Of a stretch of 64,000 bases of DNA, positions 27,130 through 35,808 are shown in pieces (the first letter of the stretch is position 1; each line of letters opens with the position of its first letter). The notes under the pieces were generated by a model that was not told the origin of the DNA, ran no database searches, and saw only the letters and a list, made by a program, of their open reading frames with translations. Source of the DNA: Microvirga mediterraneensis (GTDB lineage: Bacteria; Pseudomonadota; Alphaproteobacteria; Rhizobiales; Beijerinckiaceae); NCBI RefSeq assembly GCF_013520865.1, contig NZ_JACDXJ010000001.1:3519501-3583500 (forward strand). Direction: 5' to 3'. The translations under genes were made by a program, and so were the position numbers.

Positions 27130-29117
27130 CAGCGGCCTCCCATGGGCGACACGCCGAAGCGACCCTTGAGCGACTTGTCGAGCTTTCCGCTCGCGATCAT
27201 GCCGCCGAGCATTTGCTCGATCTGCACCTCAAGACGCGGACCATTGGGGCCGTTGGACTGTTTCACCGCCGCTTTCGTCCCCTGCGCTTCGTGAACGTGC
27301 ACTTCGACGCCCCCACCCGCCCCGCCGCGAGGCAAAGCATGGTTCGGAATGACCGTGCCATTGCGGCCGAACTGCACGAGCTCCGGGCCGTTCTCACCCA
27401 CGAGATAGGTGCCGCCCGACTGTACAGGGCCACCCATCGCCCGCTGTCCTGTGAGCCCGCCGAGAAGGGACGAGAAGATATTGCCGCCGCCTCCTGCCCC
27501 GCCAAGAAGCCCCTTGAGAGCAGAGTCGATCGCCAGATCAAGCAGCCTGTCCCCTACGCGCTTGAGCGCGTTCTGCAAGGCATCCGCCGCGCTCACGCCG
27601 TCCATGAGGTCGGAGACGAAGCCTTTGAGGGTGGAACTGGCAAGCTGCTGGAGCTCCTGCTGAGTGGCATTGGCCTCCTTTAGCTTCTCGCTCATCTGGG
27701 CGTAGGACTCGGCCAGTTGCTCGACCGTGGCCCGCTGCTCTCCCGATAGCGTCACGCCCTCACGCTGGAGAGCGTTTTCAATCTGCATAATCTGGCGGGC
27801 TTTCTCCCGCTCGACATTGCTTTTGCCGCGCATCTCAAACTCAAGCTCAAGGGCGCGGGTGGCATTCTGAATGTCAGTGATCTCCTGGGCGTAGGCCTCG
27901 CGCTTGCGCTCAGCATCACTCGCGGCCCGTCGCGCGGCCTGCTCGGATTTCCGCTCAGCCTCTCGACGCGCCTTCTCAGCAGCCTCTTCGGCTTCACGGT
28001 CACGAAGGCGCTGCTGTGCCTCCAGATAAGCGTTATCGACCTGCGCCCGCTCGCCAGGGGTGCGGGCATTCTCAAGCGCTCGCCTGTAGGCCTCTTCCGC
28101 CCGGAACTCGCCTGTGGTCGGGAGCCCGATCCGGGCTAGGTCATTCAGCGCGTTCTTGAGTTCCTTGACGGAGCCAACCTGCCCCGCCGCCACGTCACCG
28201 ATCAAGCCAATGGCGCGGCGGGCCGTGGTGAGCGCGTTCTCAACGTCATAGGCCTGCTGCGACATGGCGAGGAGTTCGCCCGCGAGCTTCTGGATCTCCT
28301 TGTCCGACTGGTTGGCGTTGGCGATGGCCGAAATCGCCGCCTGGAAAGCCCTGATGTTCGGCTCGCCGTTCTTCGCCTCGTCCTGCAGTTTTCGGATGGC
28401 GTCGGCAAAGGCCTGATACTTCGGCACCGCCTGATCGACGGTACTTGTATCAACATCCATGATCCCCGCTGTCGGGTTCGTCGGCAGAAGCGTGGGCGAC
28501 TGCATCAGCGAGCGGGACAGCGTCTTGGACAGCTTCGTCAGGTCTTCCTGAAGCTTCAGGATAGAGGCGCGGGTCTGTACCTCGAGGACGGCCGTGCTCT
28601 GCTTGGCATAGTCCTCCAGTCCTTCGGCCGCCTCGCCATAGGCGTCCTTGATCTGCTTGATGAGGTCGGCATGGATCTTCAGGCGATCATCGAGCGTCTG
28701 AGTATCGCTCACCATGCCGGCGACATACTGGATCGCAGCGCCGCCGAGCGCGATGATGCCGATCGTAGCAAGGCTGATCGGGCTCACCACCGAAGCGAAG
28801 GCAGAGCCAAGGGCCTTGACGGCACCGGCCGCACCGCCCTTCGTCTCGCCAAGGACGGCGGAAATCTGCGTGCCCTGCTGAAGGGCGACGGTAAGCGGCG
28901 AGGTGCCGCTCGCCAACTGCACGCCGATATCCTGAAACTGCGCCGCCAGGTTGGCCGTCTGACCCTGAAGATTGTCATTGACCGACTTGAAGCGGGTCTC
29001 GATCTTCTTGGTCTCTTTCTCGACCGATCCTGTAAGCTTCTGCAACTCCTTGTTGAAGGTCGTGAACCTCGCCTCCATGGAGACGACAAGGCGCTGCATA
29101 TCGACGGCTTCAGCCAT
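27129..29117 (-). CDS. Tail tape measure protein
   Basis: The 662-residue protein sets tail length and threads through the tail tube. Coiled coil at both ends of the core (SVEKETKKIETRFKSVNDNLQ; EAEEAAEKARREAERKSEQAARRAASDAERKRE), a hydrophobic segment near 115-135 (ISLATIGIIALGGAAIQYVAG) and the typical C-terminal GGPVQSGGTYLVGENGPELV motif. At about 0.15 nm per residue its length predicts a tail near 100 nm. The start overlaps the chaperone -1 frame by eight bases. Confidence 0.93.
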   Translation of the reverse strand: MAEAVDMQRLVVSMEARFTTFNKELQKLTGSVEKETKKIETRFKSVNDNLQGQTANLAAQFQDIGVQLASGTSPLTVALQQGTQISAVLGETKGGAAGAVKALGSAFASVVSPISLATIGIIALGGAAIQYVAGMVSDTQTLDDRLKIHADLIKQIKDAYGEAAEGLEDYAKQSTAVLEVQTRASILKLQEDLTKLSKTLSRSLMQSPTLLPTNPTAGIMDVDTSTVDQAVPKYQAFADAIRKLQDEAKNGEPNIRAFQAAISAIANANQSDKEIQKLAGELLAMSQQAYDVENALTTARRAIGLIGDVAAGQVGSVKELKNALNDLARIGLPTTGEFRAEEAYRRALENARTPGERAQVDNAYLEAQQRLRDREAEEAAEKARREAERKSEQAARRAASDAERKREAYAQEITDIQNATRALELEFEMRGKSNVEREKARQIMQIENALQREGVTLSGEQRATVEQLAESYAQMSEKLKEANATQQELQQLASSTLKGFVSDLMDGVSAADALQNALKRVGDRLLDLAIDSALKGLLGGAGGGGNIFSSLLGGLTGQRAMGGPVQSGGTYLVGENGPELVQFGRNGTVIPNHALPRGGAGGGVEVHVHEAQGTKAAVKQSNGPNGPRLEVQIEQMLGGMIASGKLDKSLKGRFGVSPMGGR

Positions 29118-29666
29118 TGGATCCTAGCCTCTCCACGAGGTCGTAATATTCTTCAGCAGATGGAGCATCGATCGGCTCCTCGGCCCCTTGCGAGGTGTTC
29201 CAGCCGTCCACGCAGGCGGCGAACTCCCAGAGGGTCATCGCCCGTACTTCGGAGGGCGTGAACCCTACGACTGCGCCTGTTCCGTAGAGGGCGGCAGCGG
29301 AGAGGCGTTCGCCTCCGGCGCTTCCGTTGCCGCTTCGCCTTTTCCCACTTGCTCGCGGGTGTCGCCCACAAGGGCCTTCAGGAGGATGGCCCGCGCCAGG
29401 ACCGCCGCCTCAAGCAGCCGGCCGGGGGCGACATGCTCATCGACAAGAGCCTTGGCCCGCTTGGCGTCCGTGCCGCCACCCATGAGACCGAGCCGGATGG
29501 GCTCCTTCAGGTCGGCAATGCGCCATTCGCCGGATCCGATCCGGTTCAGGACCGCGGCACAGCCGCAGTCGAGTTTCTCTTCCAGGGCGAGCAACTCGCC
29601 AATGCCCAGGCGGAAGACGCGCTCGTCCCCCGCCCAGACCTGTTCGAACGAAGCGTCTGAACTCAC
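29110..29666 (-). CDS. Tail assembly chaperone, -1 frameshift product (G-T type)
   Basis: A frame in -1 register to the upstream chaperone is open from the slippery site (29340-29346) to TGA at 29110-29112. It encodes a typical tail assembly chaperone domain (GFTPSEVRAMTLWEFAACVD, then EEYYDLVERLGSNG). It has no start codon before its own internal ATG within that conserved block, so expression should need a -1 ribosomal shift at G-GGA-AAA. The fusion would be residues 1-109 of the upstream protein plus 76 new residues (185 in all). Confidence 0.8.
29265..29666 (-). CDS. Tail assembly chaperone, unshifted form (GTA TAC-like)
   Basis: The 133-residue protein resembles the gene-transfer-agent tail chaperone family (FRLGIGELLALEEKLDCGCAAVLNRI; IRLGLMGGGTDAKRAKALVDEHV). 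It corresponds to lambda gpG. The C-terminal 24 residues after the slippery site are low-complexity (EAATEAPEANASPLPPSTEQAQS). Overlaps the major tail gene by four bases. Confidence 0.85.
   Translation of the reverse strand: MSSDASFEQVWAGDERVFRLGIGELLALEEKLDCGCAAVLNRIGSGEWRIADLKEPIRLGLMGGGTDAKRAKALVDEHVAPGRLLEAAVLARAILLKALVGDTREQVGKGEAATEAPEANASPLPPSTEQAQS
29340..29346 (-). promoter_or_regulatory. -1 ribosomal frameshift slippery heptamer (GGGAAAA)
   Basis: In the chaperone reading frame the codons are GTG-GGA-AAA-GGC, so the heptamer is G-GGA-AAA, an X-XXY-YYZ pattern. Lambda G-T uses GGGAAAG at the same place. It is followed by a GC-rich stretch that could slow ribosomes. Confidence 0.8.
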
Positions 29667-30103
29667 GGAGCGGTCACCACGTCGACAGGGCCATCCGAAA
29701 CGAGCTCAATCTCATACTGGATCAGGCCGTCCTGCTCGCCAGTGAGGTTGAAGGTCGTCATGTGGTACTTGCCCTGATAGGTGCGCGGGCCGACCGCATA
29801 GTCGATCACGACGCGAATGTTGCGGGAGTCAACGTCCTCGAAAAACTCTTCCCAGAGGTCGATGCTTTCCTTGGCGAGCGTGCCCGAGCCGGTGATGCCG
29901 GAAGACAGGGCACCTTTGGCGCGTTCCGTCCAGACCGGTGCATCCGGATCCGAGCAGTCGGCCACGTTGAAGTCATTCGTGGAGGCCGAGCGGTTGAAGG
30001 CCTTCGTGTTCAGGGCGCAGGGAGCGGCGAAGACTTCAGGATCGGCGCCGTCACCGATCATGATGAGCAGCTTCGAGCCGCGCAGGGTAGTTGGGCGAGC
30101 CAT
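29663..30103 (-). CDS. Major tail (tube) protein
   Basis: The 146-residue protein shows the tube-protein pattern: RGSKLLIMIGDGADPEVFAAPCALNTKAFNRS near the start, then ITGSGTLAKESIDLWEEFFEDVDSRNIRVVID and a closing beta hairpin (YHMTTFNLTGEQDGLIQYEIELVSDGPV). This is the TP901-1/GTA-type major tail protein that polymerises around the tape measure. The gene lies in the expected place, just before the chaperone. Confidence 0.88.
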   Translation of the reverse strand: MARPTTLRGSKLLIMIGDGADPEVFAAPCALNTKAFNRSASTNDFNVADCSDPDAPVWTERAKGALSSGITGSGTLAKESIDLWEEFFEDVDSRNIRVVIDYAVGPRTYQGKYHMTTFNLTGEQDGLIQYEIELVSDGPVDVVTAP

Positions 30104-30129
30104 AGCAGGTTCTCCGGATGTGAGAGGGG

Positions 30130-30528
30130 TTAGTCTTTGGGCTGGGTGAGAGCCCGGAGCTGGATGCGAGCGCGGCTCGTCAATCCATCTGGGTCACGCT
30201 CGAATGTGATGCTTTCGATCTTCATCAATTCAAGCGTATGGCCGGTAAGGTTCAAGTCGCCGTTGTGAAGGCGGGCGCGGATAGCAGAGGCAATCTGCTT
30301 GACCTGCGGATAGCCGACCTCGCGGGACCAGGCGTCGATCTGAAAATAGCTTTCCGTGCCTTCGTAGCAGTCCTCATCGACCGGGACCGATTGCCCGCCG
30401 CCGACCGTGATGCGCGGGAAAGGATTGCTGTCGGGCACTCGGTCGAAGACATTGGCCCCGGCAGGGCTTCCGGTTGCCTTCAGGGCGGCCACGATAGCGG
30501 CCTGGAGTGCGAGTGAAGGATCGCTCAT
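30130..30528 (-). CDS. Tail completion / terminator protein, DUF3168
   Basis: The 132-residue protein matches DUF3168 (LALQAAIVAALKA...VFDRVPDSNPFPRITVGGGQSVP...SYFQIDAWSREVGYPQVKQIASAIRARLH). Members cap the tail tube at the head-proximal end (lambda gpU-like role). Next to the gp10-type neighbour with a four-base overlap. Confidence 0.88.
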   Translation of the reverse strand: MSDPSLALQAAIVAALKATGSPAGANVFDRVPDSNPFPRITVGGGQSVPVDEDCYEGTESYFQIDAWSREVGYPQVKQIASAIRARLHNGDLNLTGHTLELMKIESITFERDPDGLTSRARIQLRALTQPKD

Positions 30529-31040
30529 TGCCCATTTCCTGCGACCTTCTGGGCCGCCTTTTTCGTCGCCCGAGTGATCCGGCCCCTAACCCGCCTCTTA
30601 TTGGCCCGCCATGCAGGGAAAAAGTATGGGCGAGGCGTTCCGCCAGGGTGCGAGACCTGTTCGATCAGGCGCCCATTGATGTTTAACAGGCCGCCAGGGC
30701 GCTTCGGCTTGATGACGTGCGCGGCTGTGCCGAACTCGACCCAGGCGGCATAGAAGGCCTTCGCATTGCCTGCCACGACGCTAACAGTCAGGTCCGGGTC
30801 GGCATCCCCATCAGCGGTAGCTGACACACCGCGAACGTTTGAGTTCTCGGGCGTGTAACTGCCATGAACGACCTTGATAGATGCCTTCAGGTCGCCGCTC
30901 TCGTAAGGAGCCAGCCGCCGAGCCATGTCCGCGACTTCCTCGGCGCTCTGCGTGAGGGCTTGACGAATTTCCGCCTTCGCTTCGGCTGGCAGGGCGCGGA
31001 GCTTGGCCCGCAGTTTCGCCAGGCCCTCGATCTTGCTCAT
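30525..31040 (-). CDS. HK97 gp10-type head-tail protein
   Basis: The 171-residue protein has gp10 family features: LRALPAEAKAEIRQALTQSAEEVADMARRLAPYESGDLKASI near residues 14-55, then YAAWVEFGTAAHVIKP and PRPYFFPAWRANKRRV. Proteins of this family act at head-tail joining (the lambda gpZ position). Upstream is a 61-residue unknown protein. Confidence 0.88.
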   Translation of the reverse strand: MSKIEGLAKLRAKLRALPAEAKAEIRQALTQSAEEVADMARRLAPYESGDLKASIKVVHGSYTPENSNVRGVSATADGDADPDLTVSVVAGNAKAFYAAWVEFGTAAHVIKPKRPGGLLNINGRLIEQVSHPGGTPRPYFFPAWRANKRRVRGRITRATKKAAQKVAGNGQ

Positions 31041-31045
31041 GAGGC

Positions 31046-31231
31046 TTAGGCCTTAGCCTTGTTCTCAGCCTTGGCCGGGGCATCCGCCATGTCTTCGACC
31101 ACGCCGGCCGCCTTGGCAGCCTCATAGTGGGCTTCGGGGATACGGTATTCCTTGCCGCCGATGTAAGCAACCTGACGCTGACCGTCGATACGGTAGGTGT
31201 AATCCTTGGTGAACTTTACGCGCTGAGCCAT
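31046..31231 (-). CDS. Phage hypothetical protein
   Basis: A 61-residue protein (AQRVKFTKDYTYRIDGQRQVAYIGGKEYRIPEAHYEAAKAAGVVED, Lys/Ala tail). The first 40 residues look like a small beta-hairpin fold; proteins of this sort often sit between connector genes. The 68-residue gene at 32163 has a similar layout (short beta-rich start, then an Ala/Lys-rich tail). Confidence 0.7.
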   Translation of the reverse strand: MAQRVKFTKDYTYRIDGQRQVAYIGGKEYRIPEAHYEAAKAAGVVEDMADAPAKAENKAKA

Positions 31232-31242
31232 GTGGCCTCTCC

Positions 31243-31596
31243 TTAACTCACACCGCCAAGGGTGCAGGACAGGAGGCGGAACTGCCTCCGATACTCTTCG
31301 GGATCAGTGACGGAGAGGATGGCGAACACCCTTTCAGGGTCTCTCGCATCAACAGCCCGCCATTCCGTGCGGATATTCTTCGTCTGCTCGGACCACCTCA
31401 CCCAGACATCGACCGGGTTCACGCCAGCAAGACGCTGAGCGGTGACCGTCTCTCTGCCGGGAGATGTCGTCACGCGAGCGGCCACGGTGAACTGTGCCGC
31501 CCAGGGACCGGACACCTCGTTACCGTATCCATCATCGATGACAGACCTCGCCTCAAACGTGAGGCGGTCTCTGAGTTGGCCTGCGAGGACCGGCAT
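31243..31596 (-). CDS. Head closure / head-tail adaptor protein
   Basis: The 117-residue protein shows the head-tail adaptor pattern (LAGQLRDRLTFEARSVIDDGYGNEVSGPWAAQFTVAARV, then RTEWRAVDARDPERVFAILSVTDPEE). Corresponds to SPP1 gp16-like stoppers that close the portal after packaging. Two bases separate it from the connector gene upstream. Confidence 0.87.
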   Translation of the reverse strand: MPVLAGQLRDRLTFEARSVIDDGYGNEVSGPWAAQFTVAARVTTSPGRETVTAQRLAGVNPVDVWVRWSEQTKNIRTEWRAVDARDPERVFAILSVTDPEEYRRQFRLLSCTLGGVS

Positions 31597-31598
31597 GG

Positions 31599-32159
31599 CT
31601 ACACACCCCAGACGCGGTAGGGCGCGAGCAAATTCTTGATGGCCGGATCTTCGGTGAGGTTCTCCTGCACCATTTCTCCGCGCTGCGCATATAGCTGGCC
31701 AATGAGCAATTTGACTGCCTGCCGGATCGGCTCGGGCACGTCGGCATAGCCCGCCTTATAGCGGATCGTCACAGCCTCTGGTCCGTAGCGCAGGGAAGGC
31801 CAGGAGGCCCCGCCAGTGAGTCGGATGCCGCCCCGCCCACCGATGCCGAAGGCGCGGTAATTGGCCGGCGCATAGGTCTGCTCGGCCCCGTCCGTGTCGA
31901 AGTATTTGACCGACAGCACCTCGATCAGAGGCGGGGTCGGCAAGCGAATATCGAAGCCCCCGCAGATGTCTTCCGAGCCGATGCGGTAATCCCAGGTCGT
32001 CACCCCGAGGGTGCGCTCCAGCCGCTCCGAGACAGCCGTCTCCGCAGCGCGGATCAGGGCCGTGATATAGGCGTCATCGTCCGTATGGTCGATGCGGAGG
32101 TGTTGCTTCGCATCTTCCAGGGAGATGATCGGATCGGCGGGAGCGACCGGGATCAGCAC
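31599..32159 (-). CDS. Head-tail connector protein (gp6-like)
   Basis: The 186-residue protein has the connector motif ISLEDAKQHLRIDHTDDDAYITALIRAAETAVSERLERTL (about 12-51), the hallmark of phage gp6-like adaptors that bind under the portal. The C-terminus has VTIRYKAGYADVPEPIRQAVKLLIGQLYAQRGE. Good match in length and order. Confidence 0.9.
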   Translation of the reverse strand: MLIPVAPADPIISLEDAKQHLRIDHTDDDAYITALIRAAETAVSERLERTLGVTTWDYRIGSEDICGGFDIRLPTPPLIEVLSVKYFDTDGAEQTYAPANYRAFGIGGRGGIRLTGGASWPSLRYGPEAVTIRYKAGYADVPEPIRQAVKLLIGQLYAQRGEMVQENLTEDPAIKNLLAPYRVWGV

Positions 32160-32162
32160 GGT

Positions 32163-32369
32163 TTAAGCCTTGGTTTTGGTGTCAGCCGACTTGTTGGCGA
32201 CCGCAGGAGCGGCCTTGTTGGCAACCTTCGGGGCCGCCTTTGCCTCGCCCGCGGCACGCACGGCGCCTCGGGCCTTGAGGCGGTCGAAGTCAGCCTGGCT
32301 GAATTCGCGCTCGGTGCCTTCGGGGTCGCCGTCGAGGGGCTTGGTCAGAATAGCCTTGATCGTAGCCAT
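32163..32369 (-). CDS. Phage hypothetical protein
   Basis: A 68-residue protein with a short ordered N-terminus (TIKAILTKPLDGDPEGTEREFSQADFDRLKARGAVR) and an Ala/Lys-rich tail (APKVANKAAPAVANKSADTK). It resembles the 31046 gene in layout and lies between capsid and connector, where head decoration or completion proteins are often found. No family assigned. Confidence 0.65.
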   Translation of the reverse strand: MATIKAILTKPLDGDPEGTEREFSQADFDRLKARGAVRAAGEAKAAPKVANKAAPAVANKSADTKTKA

Positions 32370-32433
32370 GTGGGTCTCCTCTCAGTTCATAGAGAGGGCA
32401 GCCGAAGCCGCCCTCCTTGATGAACCGAACGGG

Positions 32434-33843
32434 TTAGGCCACGCGGCCGAGGTCGCCGTAAACCAGGGCCTCTTCGCGATAGATCGCCAGGGCGAGCCGC
32501 TCTTCTGCGCGGATCGTGACCTTGTTGCGAACGAAGTTGTCCTGATCCTCGGTGGAGACCTCGACCGTCGCGTCCTGCCGATCGAAGATCTGGGCGGCCA
32601 GATCGAAGGCGCCGACGAGGAACTTGTCCACGCCCATCGCCTGGGTCGGCACCACCGGCAGGCCCCAAAGCGTCGGGTTCAGCGTGCCCTGCGGGTTGCC
32701 GATGAGATAGCGGCCCTGGCCATCCTTCATCATCTCGATGAAAGCCCAATCGATCGGGTTCAGGACGATGCCGTTCGGCGGGTACTCGGCAAGCGCTACC
32801 TGAAGCATGCCGAGGCGAACGGTGTCGATCATCTGGCCGGCGACCAAGCCCCCGGGGGCCGCGAACGGGGTTGCGACCGTCACGAGACCTTCGAGGTTCT
32901 CCCCGGTGCCGCTGCCGTTGAGAAGCTGGTTCTCTTCGACATAGGCAAGGCCATACCGGAGGCGGTTGTCGATCATCGAACGGAGGCCGGGGGCATCCGC
33001 AAGGATCTGGACCGAAGCCCGCATCCAGTGGGCGATGGTGCGAACCGGAGCGGTCGCGGCCACGTACTGGATTTCGGACTGAGGCTTCAGAGCACCTTCA
33101 GCGACAGGAGCCGCGTTGTTGGTGAAGCCCTTCTCCTTGTCGTACTCGATGGAGTTTGACGCGGTGTTGCCCGGTGCGAGTAGGGCGCGGATCGTCAGGC
33201 GACGGCGCGGCAGCTCGACAGGAGCAGCGCGGGTCGGCTGAACCAGCGTCCCCACGGAGCCGGCAGCGTCGGTCGTGAGAGACGTGATGTCCTTCACTTC
33301 GACAATGTGACGACCGCGCGGGCGGATCTGGCCGGCGAAGGACTTGAAGCCTTCGTCCTCAACGAACCGCTGGCCAGCGGTGCGCTCGCTGTCGCCCTGC
33401 TCGCGGCGTCGAGCCATCTTCTGCTCGATCTCGTCAAGACGGGCCTTGGCCTCGTTCATGCCGGTGATGGCCTGGTCTGCCAGTTCCTTGACGGTGCCGG
33501 ACATCTCGACGCCCTTGGCCGCATCCGCGAGCGCCTTCTCGGCAATCTCCTTAACCTTGTCGTGCTTGGTTTCGAAGTCGCGCTTCACTTCGGCGGCCAG
33601 TTCGGCGGCAGTCTTGGAGCCGCTGCCATCATCCGGCTTGAAGAAGATGCGAGGGCCGATAGAGCAGGCTGCGAGGCGGGCAATTCCCGCGCTGGCGCCA
33701 GCCGCCGCAAGCGTGCCGAGGCTGTAGAGTTCGCCCGGGCCGACTGGGCCCACGGCGGCATAGGCATCGCCCGAGGAAAGGAAGAACACCGACGCCACAA
33801 GCGCGAGCGTCAGCATCCCGAAAATGGATCGGAAAGACTTCAT
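32434..33843 (-). CDS. Major capsid protein, HK97 fold
   Basis: The 469-residue protein has a delta-domain-like coiled coil (AELAAEVKRDFETKHDKVKEIAEKAL; KARLDEIEQKMARRREQ) and the HK97 shell core (RLTIRALLAPGNTASNSIEY...VRTIAHWMRASVQILADAPGLRSMIDNRLRYGLAYVEENQLLNGSGTGENLEGLV...VLNPIDWAFIEMMKDGQGRYLIG). Unusually, residues 1-29 look like a secretion signal (MKSFRSIFGMLTLALVASVFF, then AYA). The prohead protease lies just upstream and should remove the N-terminal part. Confidence 0.93.
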   Translation of the reverse strand: MKSFRSIFGMLTLALVASVFFLSSGDAYAAVGPVGPGELYSLGTLAAAGASAGIARLAACSIGPRIFFKPDDGSGSKTAAELAAEVKRDFETKHDKVKEIAEKALADAAKGVEMSGTVKELADQAITGMNEAKARLDEIEQKMARRREQGDSERTAGQRFVEDEGFKSFAGQIRPRGRHIVEVKDITSLTTDAAGSVGTLVQPTRAAPVELPRRRLTIRALLAPGNTASNSIEYDKEKGFTNNAAPVAEGALKPQSEIQYVAATAPVRTIAHWMRASVQILADAPGLRSMIDNRLRYGLAYVEENQLLNGSGTGENLEGLVTVATPFAAPGGLVAGQMIDTVRLGMLQVALAEYPPNGIVLNPIDWAFIEMMKDGQGRYLIGNPQGTLNPTLWGLPVVPTQAMGVDKFLVGAFDLAAQIFDRQDATVEVSTEDQDNFVRNKVTIRAEERLALAIYREEALVYGDLGRVA

Positions 33844-33878
33844 TAGATTGCCCTTTCAAGGCTATGGGAGTGGAAGGA

Positions 33879-34553
33879 TCAGGACCGCCGCCCGAGGAGT
33901 GCCTCGAGGAACGTGGTCGCGTCGTCAGCCGCGGCGGCAGGTTCCCCCTGCCCCTTCAGGTGGAGACGTGCGGCACGTTCCGCCTGCGAGTTGGAGAAGC
34001 CCAGCCCCTTGAGCCAGGTCTCAAACTCTCGCTCTGTCAGCCGGTCCCCGGCCTTCAGCTTCTCGGTAAGGTCGTGCGAGGCCTTGGCAGCCTTCACGCT
34101 CTGCACGACCGCGTTCTCGTTCGCGCCAACCGACACGATGCTGACCTCAACAAGGTCCAGCTTTTCGAGCGTCCAGACGCCCGTTTCCGTGTCGACGCTG
34201 TATTCCTTGATGCGGTAGCCGATCGACAGCCCGTCAATGTCGCCTTCTTTCAGAAGGGCATAAGCTTCACGACCCCGCTGAACGTCCATGTTCAGTCGGC
34301 CGCGCATCAGCAAGCCATGATCGTCCTCGGTTGCCTCAATCCACTTGCCGATCGGCTCATCCGGATTGTGCTGCCAGAAGAGCTTCGGCATGGTGCCCTT
34401 GGCCTTATGGGCCTTCAGGCTGTCCGTATAGGCGCCGGGGGCAATGACATCGCCGTAGGCATCAGGCTCACCACCGAATGTCGAGCCGTAGCCCTCAAAC
34501 TCGCCGCTGTCCTTGAGCGACTTGATCTCAAGAATTGGGGCTGTCTTGCTCAT
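33879..34553 (-). CDS. HK97-family prohead protease
   Basis: The 224-residue serine protease processes the capsid delta domain during head maturation. Key segments are FEGYGSTFGGEPDAYGDVIAPGAYTDSL, FWQHNPDEPIGKWIEATEDDHGLLMRGRL (catalytic His in WQHN), and KEGDIDGLSIGYRIKEY (catalytic Ser in GLSIGY). Position between portal and capsid is canonical. Overlaps the portal gene by 26 bases. Confidence 0.92.
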   Translation of the reverse strand: MSKTAPILEIKSLKDSGEFEGYGSTFGGEPDAYGDVIAPGAYTDSLKAHKAKGTMPKLFWQHNPDEPIGKWIEATEDDHGLLMRGRLNMDVQRGREAYALLKEGDIDGLSIGYRIKEYSVDTETGVWTLEKLDLVEVSIVSVGANENAVVQSVKAAKASHDLTEKLKAGDRLTEREFETWLKGLGFSNSQAERAARLHLKGQGEPAAAADDATTFLEALLGRRS

Positions 34554-35808
34554 TGGGGTCTCCGTTGATGGCCTGGGCGAGCGGGATGTCCTGCATCTGC
34601 ACCGTCACCACGTCGCCGCCCTCGATCGGCGGCAGGTTTTCCAGGGCGCGGCACTCATTGCGGGTCGCAATGCCCATGCGGATCGCCCGCTCATAGGCGT
34701 TGTAGCGGCTCTCGGTGTCCCCGCGCAGAAGGCCTTCGAAATTGAACTCGATGGTGATCCCTTGGGCCCGGCGCTCAGCCAGCGGCACAAGTTGCTTCAG
34801 AAGGGCCTGCTCGATGCGCTTCAGGCGCTTGCGGAGGGTGAATTTCTGGAAGCCGAGCACATCGACCTCCTTCCCGGTCCCCCAATTCGAGGCCTTGTCG
34901 CCAAAACCCACCATCGCAGGCGGCACGCCGAAGAGCCGGCAGATCTGCTCGCCGCTGAACTTGCGGCTTTCGAGCATCTGGGCATCCTGGGGGTTGATCG
35001 AAAGCTGCGTCCACTTCATGCCGTTGTCGAGCAGCATGGGGCGGCCGGCGCGGACGGCGCCCATGTATTTCTCCTGCAAGAGCTTCTCGAGCAGATCGCG
35101 CTGATCCTTCGTGAGGGCCACGCTATCGGCCGTGCTCAGGATGCCGCTCGGGCTTACCCCGTTCTGGAACATGGCCCCAGCTGCCGTCTCGGCCGCGAGG
35201 GCGTCCTCAAAGACGGCCCGACAGGCCGAGAGTGTCGATGTACCAGAGATCCCGTCGCCCATAGCGCCGCGGATGTGGAGCATCTGCTCGCCAGGTCTCA
35301 CGATGCGGCGGCCGTCCTCCGGCCACTCATATTCCAGGCTGCCATCATCCAGACGGCGCACTCGAACCAGATCCGGCCGGATCGGATGCAGGGCGTTAAG
35401 AACCCCGTCAGAACGCCGCTCCATGACGGCATAAGCATTGCCCTGCAGCTCGACCGCTGCGGCCATGAACTCCCAGAAGTCGACGGCCGTCTGATCGTAG
35501 TTCGGGCTGTCATGCAGCACGAAGTAGAGCGGGTGGTCCCGAGCGACTCGGCGGATGCCATCCGGCCCCGTCCGGTAGACCATGAGCGGGAGCGAGGCGA
35601 TCGTACCGGCGATGAGTTGCACGCAGGCCCAGGTTGCCGACAGCCCTACCGCAGCCCCGGCGCTCGCCAGACGCAAGTCGCGATAGTTCGCAAGCGTAAC
35701 CTGATTGGTGACGAAGTTGTTGCCGTTCTCCGTCGAGGCCAACCCGGACCGCCAAGGCTCAATATCCTTCTTGCCCGACAGCCCGAAAGCTCGTTTTAGC
35801 CAGTTCAT
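34528..35808 (-). CDS. Portal protein, HK97 family
   Basis: The 426-residue protein forms the dodecameric gate through which DNA enters and leaves the head. Recognisable blocks: GLSATWACVQLIAGTIASLPLMVY, YDQTAVDFWEFMAAAVELQGNAYAV, MLHIRGAMGDGISGTSTL, QICRLFGVPPAMVGFGDKASNWGTGKEVDVLGFQKFTL. The ATG at 35808 overlaps the terminase stop (ATGA); the frame remains open upstream but there overlaps terL with no homology. Confidence 0.93.
   Translation of the reverse strand: MNWLKRAFGLSGKKDIEPWRSGLASTENGNNFVTNQVTLANYRDLRLASAGAAVGLSATWACVQLIAGTIASLPLMVYRTGPDGIRRVARDHPLYFVLHDSPNYDQTAVDFWEFMAAAVELQGNAYAVMERRSDGVLNALHPIRPDLVRVRRLDDGSLEYEWPEDGRRIVRPGEQMLHIRGAMGDGISGTSTLSACRAVFEDALAAETAAGAMFQNGVSPSGILSTADSVALTKDQRDLLEKLLQEKYMGAVRAGRPMLLDNGMKWTQLSINPQDAQMLESRKFSGEQICRLFGVPPAMVGFGDKASNWGTGKEVDVLGFQKFTLRKRLKRIEQALLKQLVPLAERRAQGITIEFNFEGLLRGDTESRYNAYERAIRMGIATRNECRALENLPPIEGGDVVTVQMQDIPLAQAINGDPNEQDSPNS

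Noticed and set aside
29153..29371. 72-codon frame at the tail chaperone
   Set aside because: It is in the remaining register and Arg-rich; the conserved chaperone domain is in the -1 frame, which lacks an independent start.
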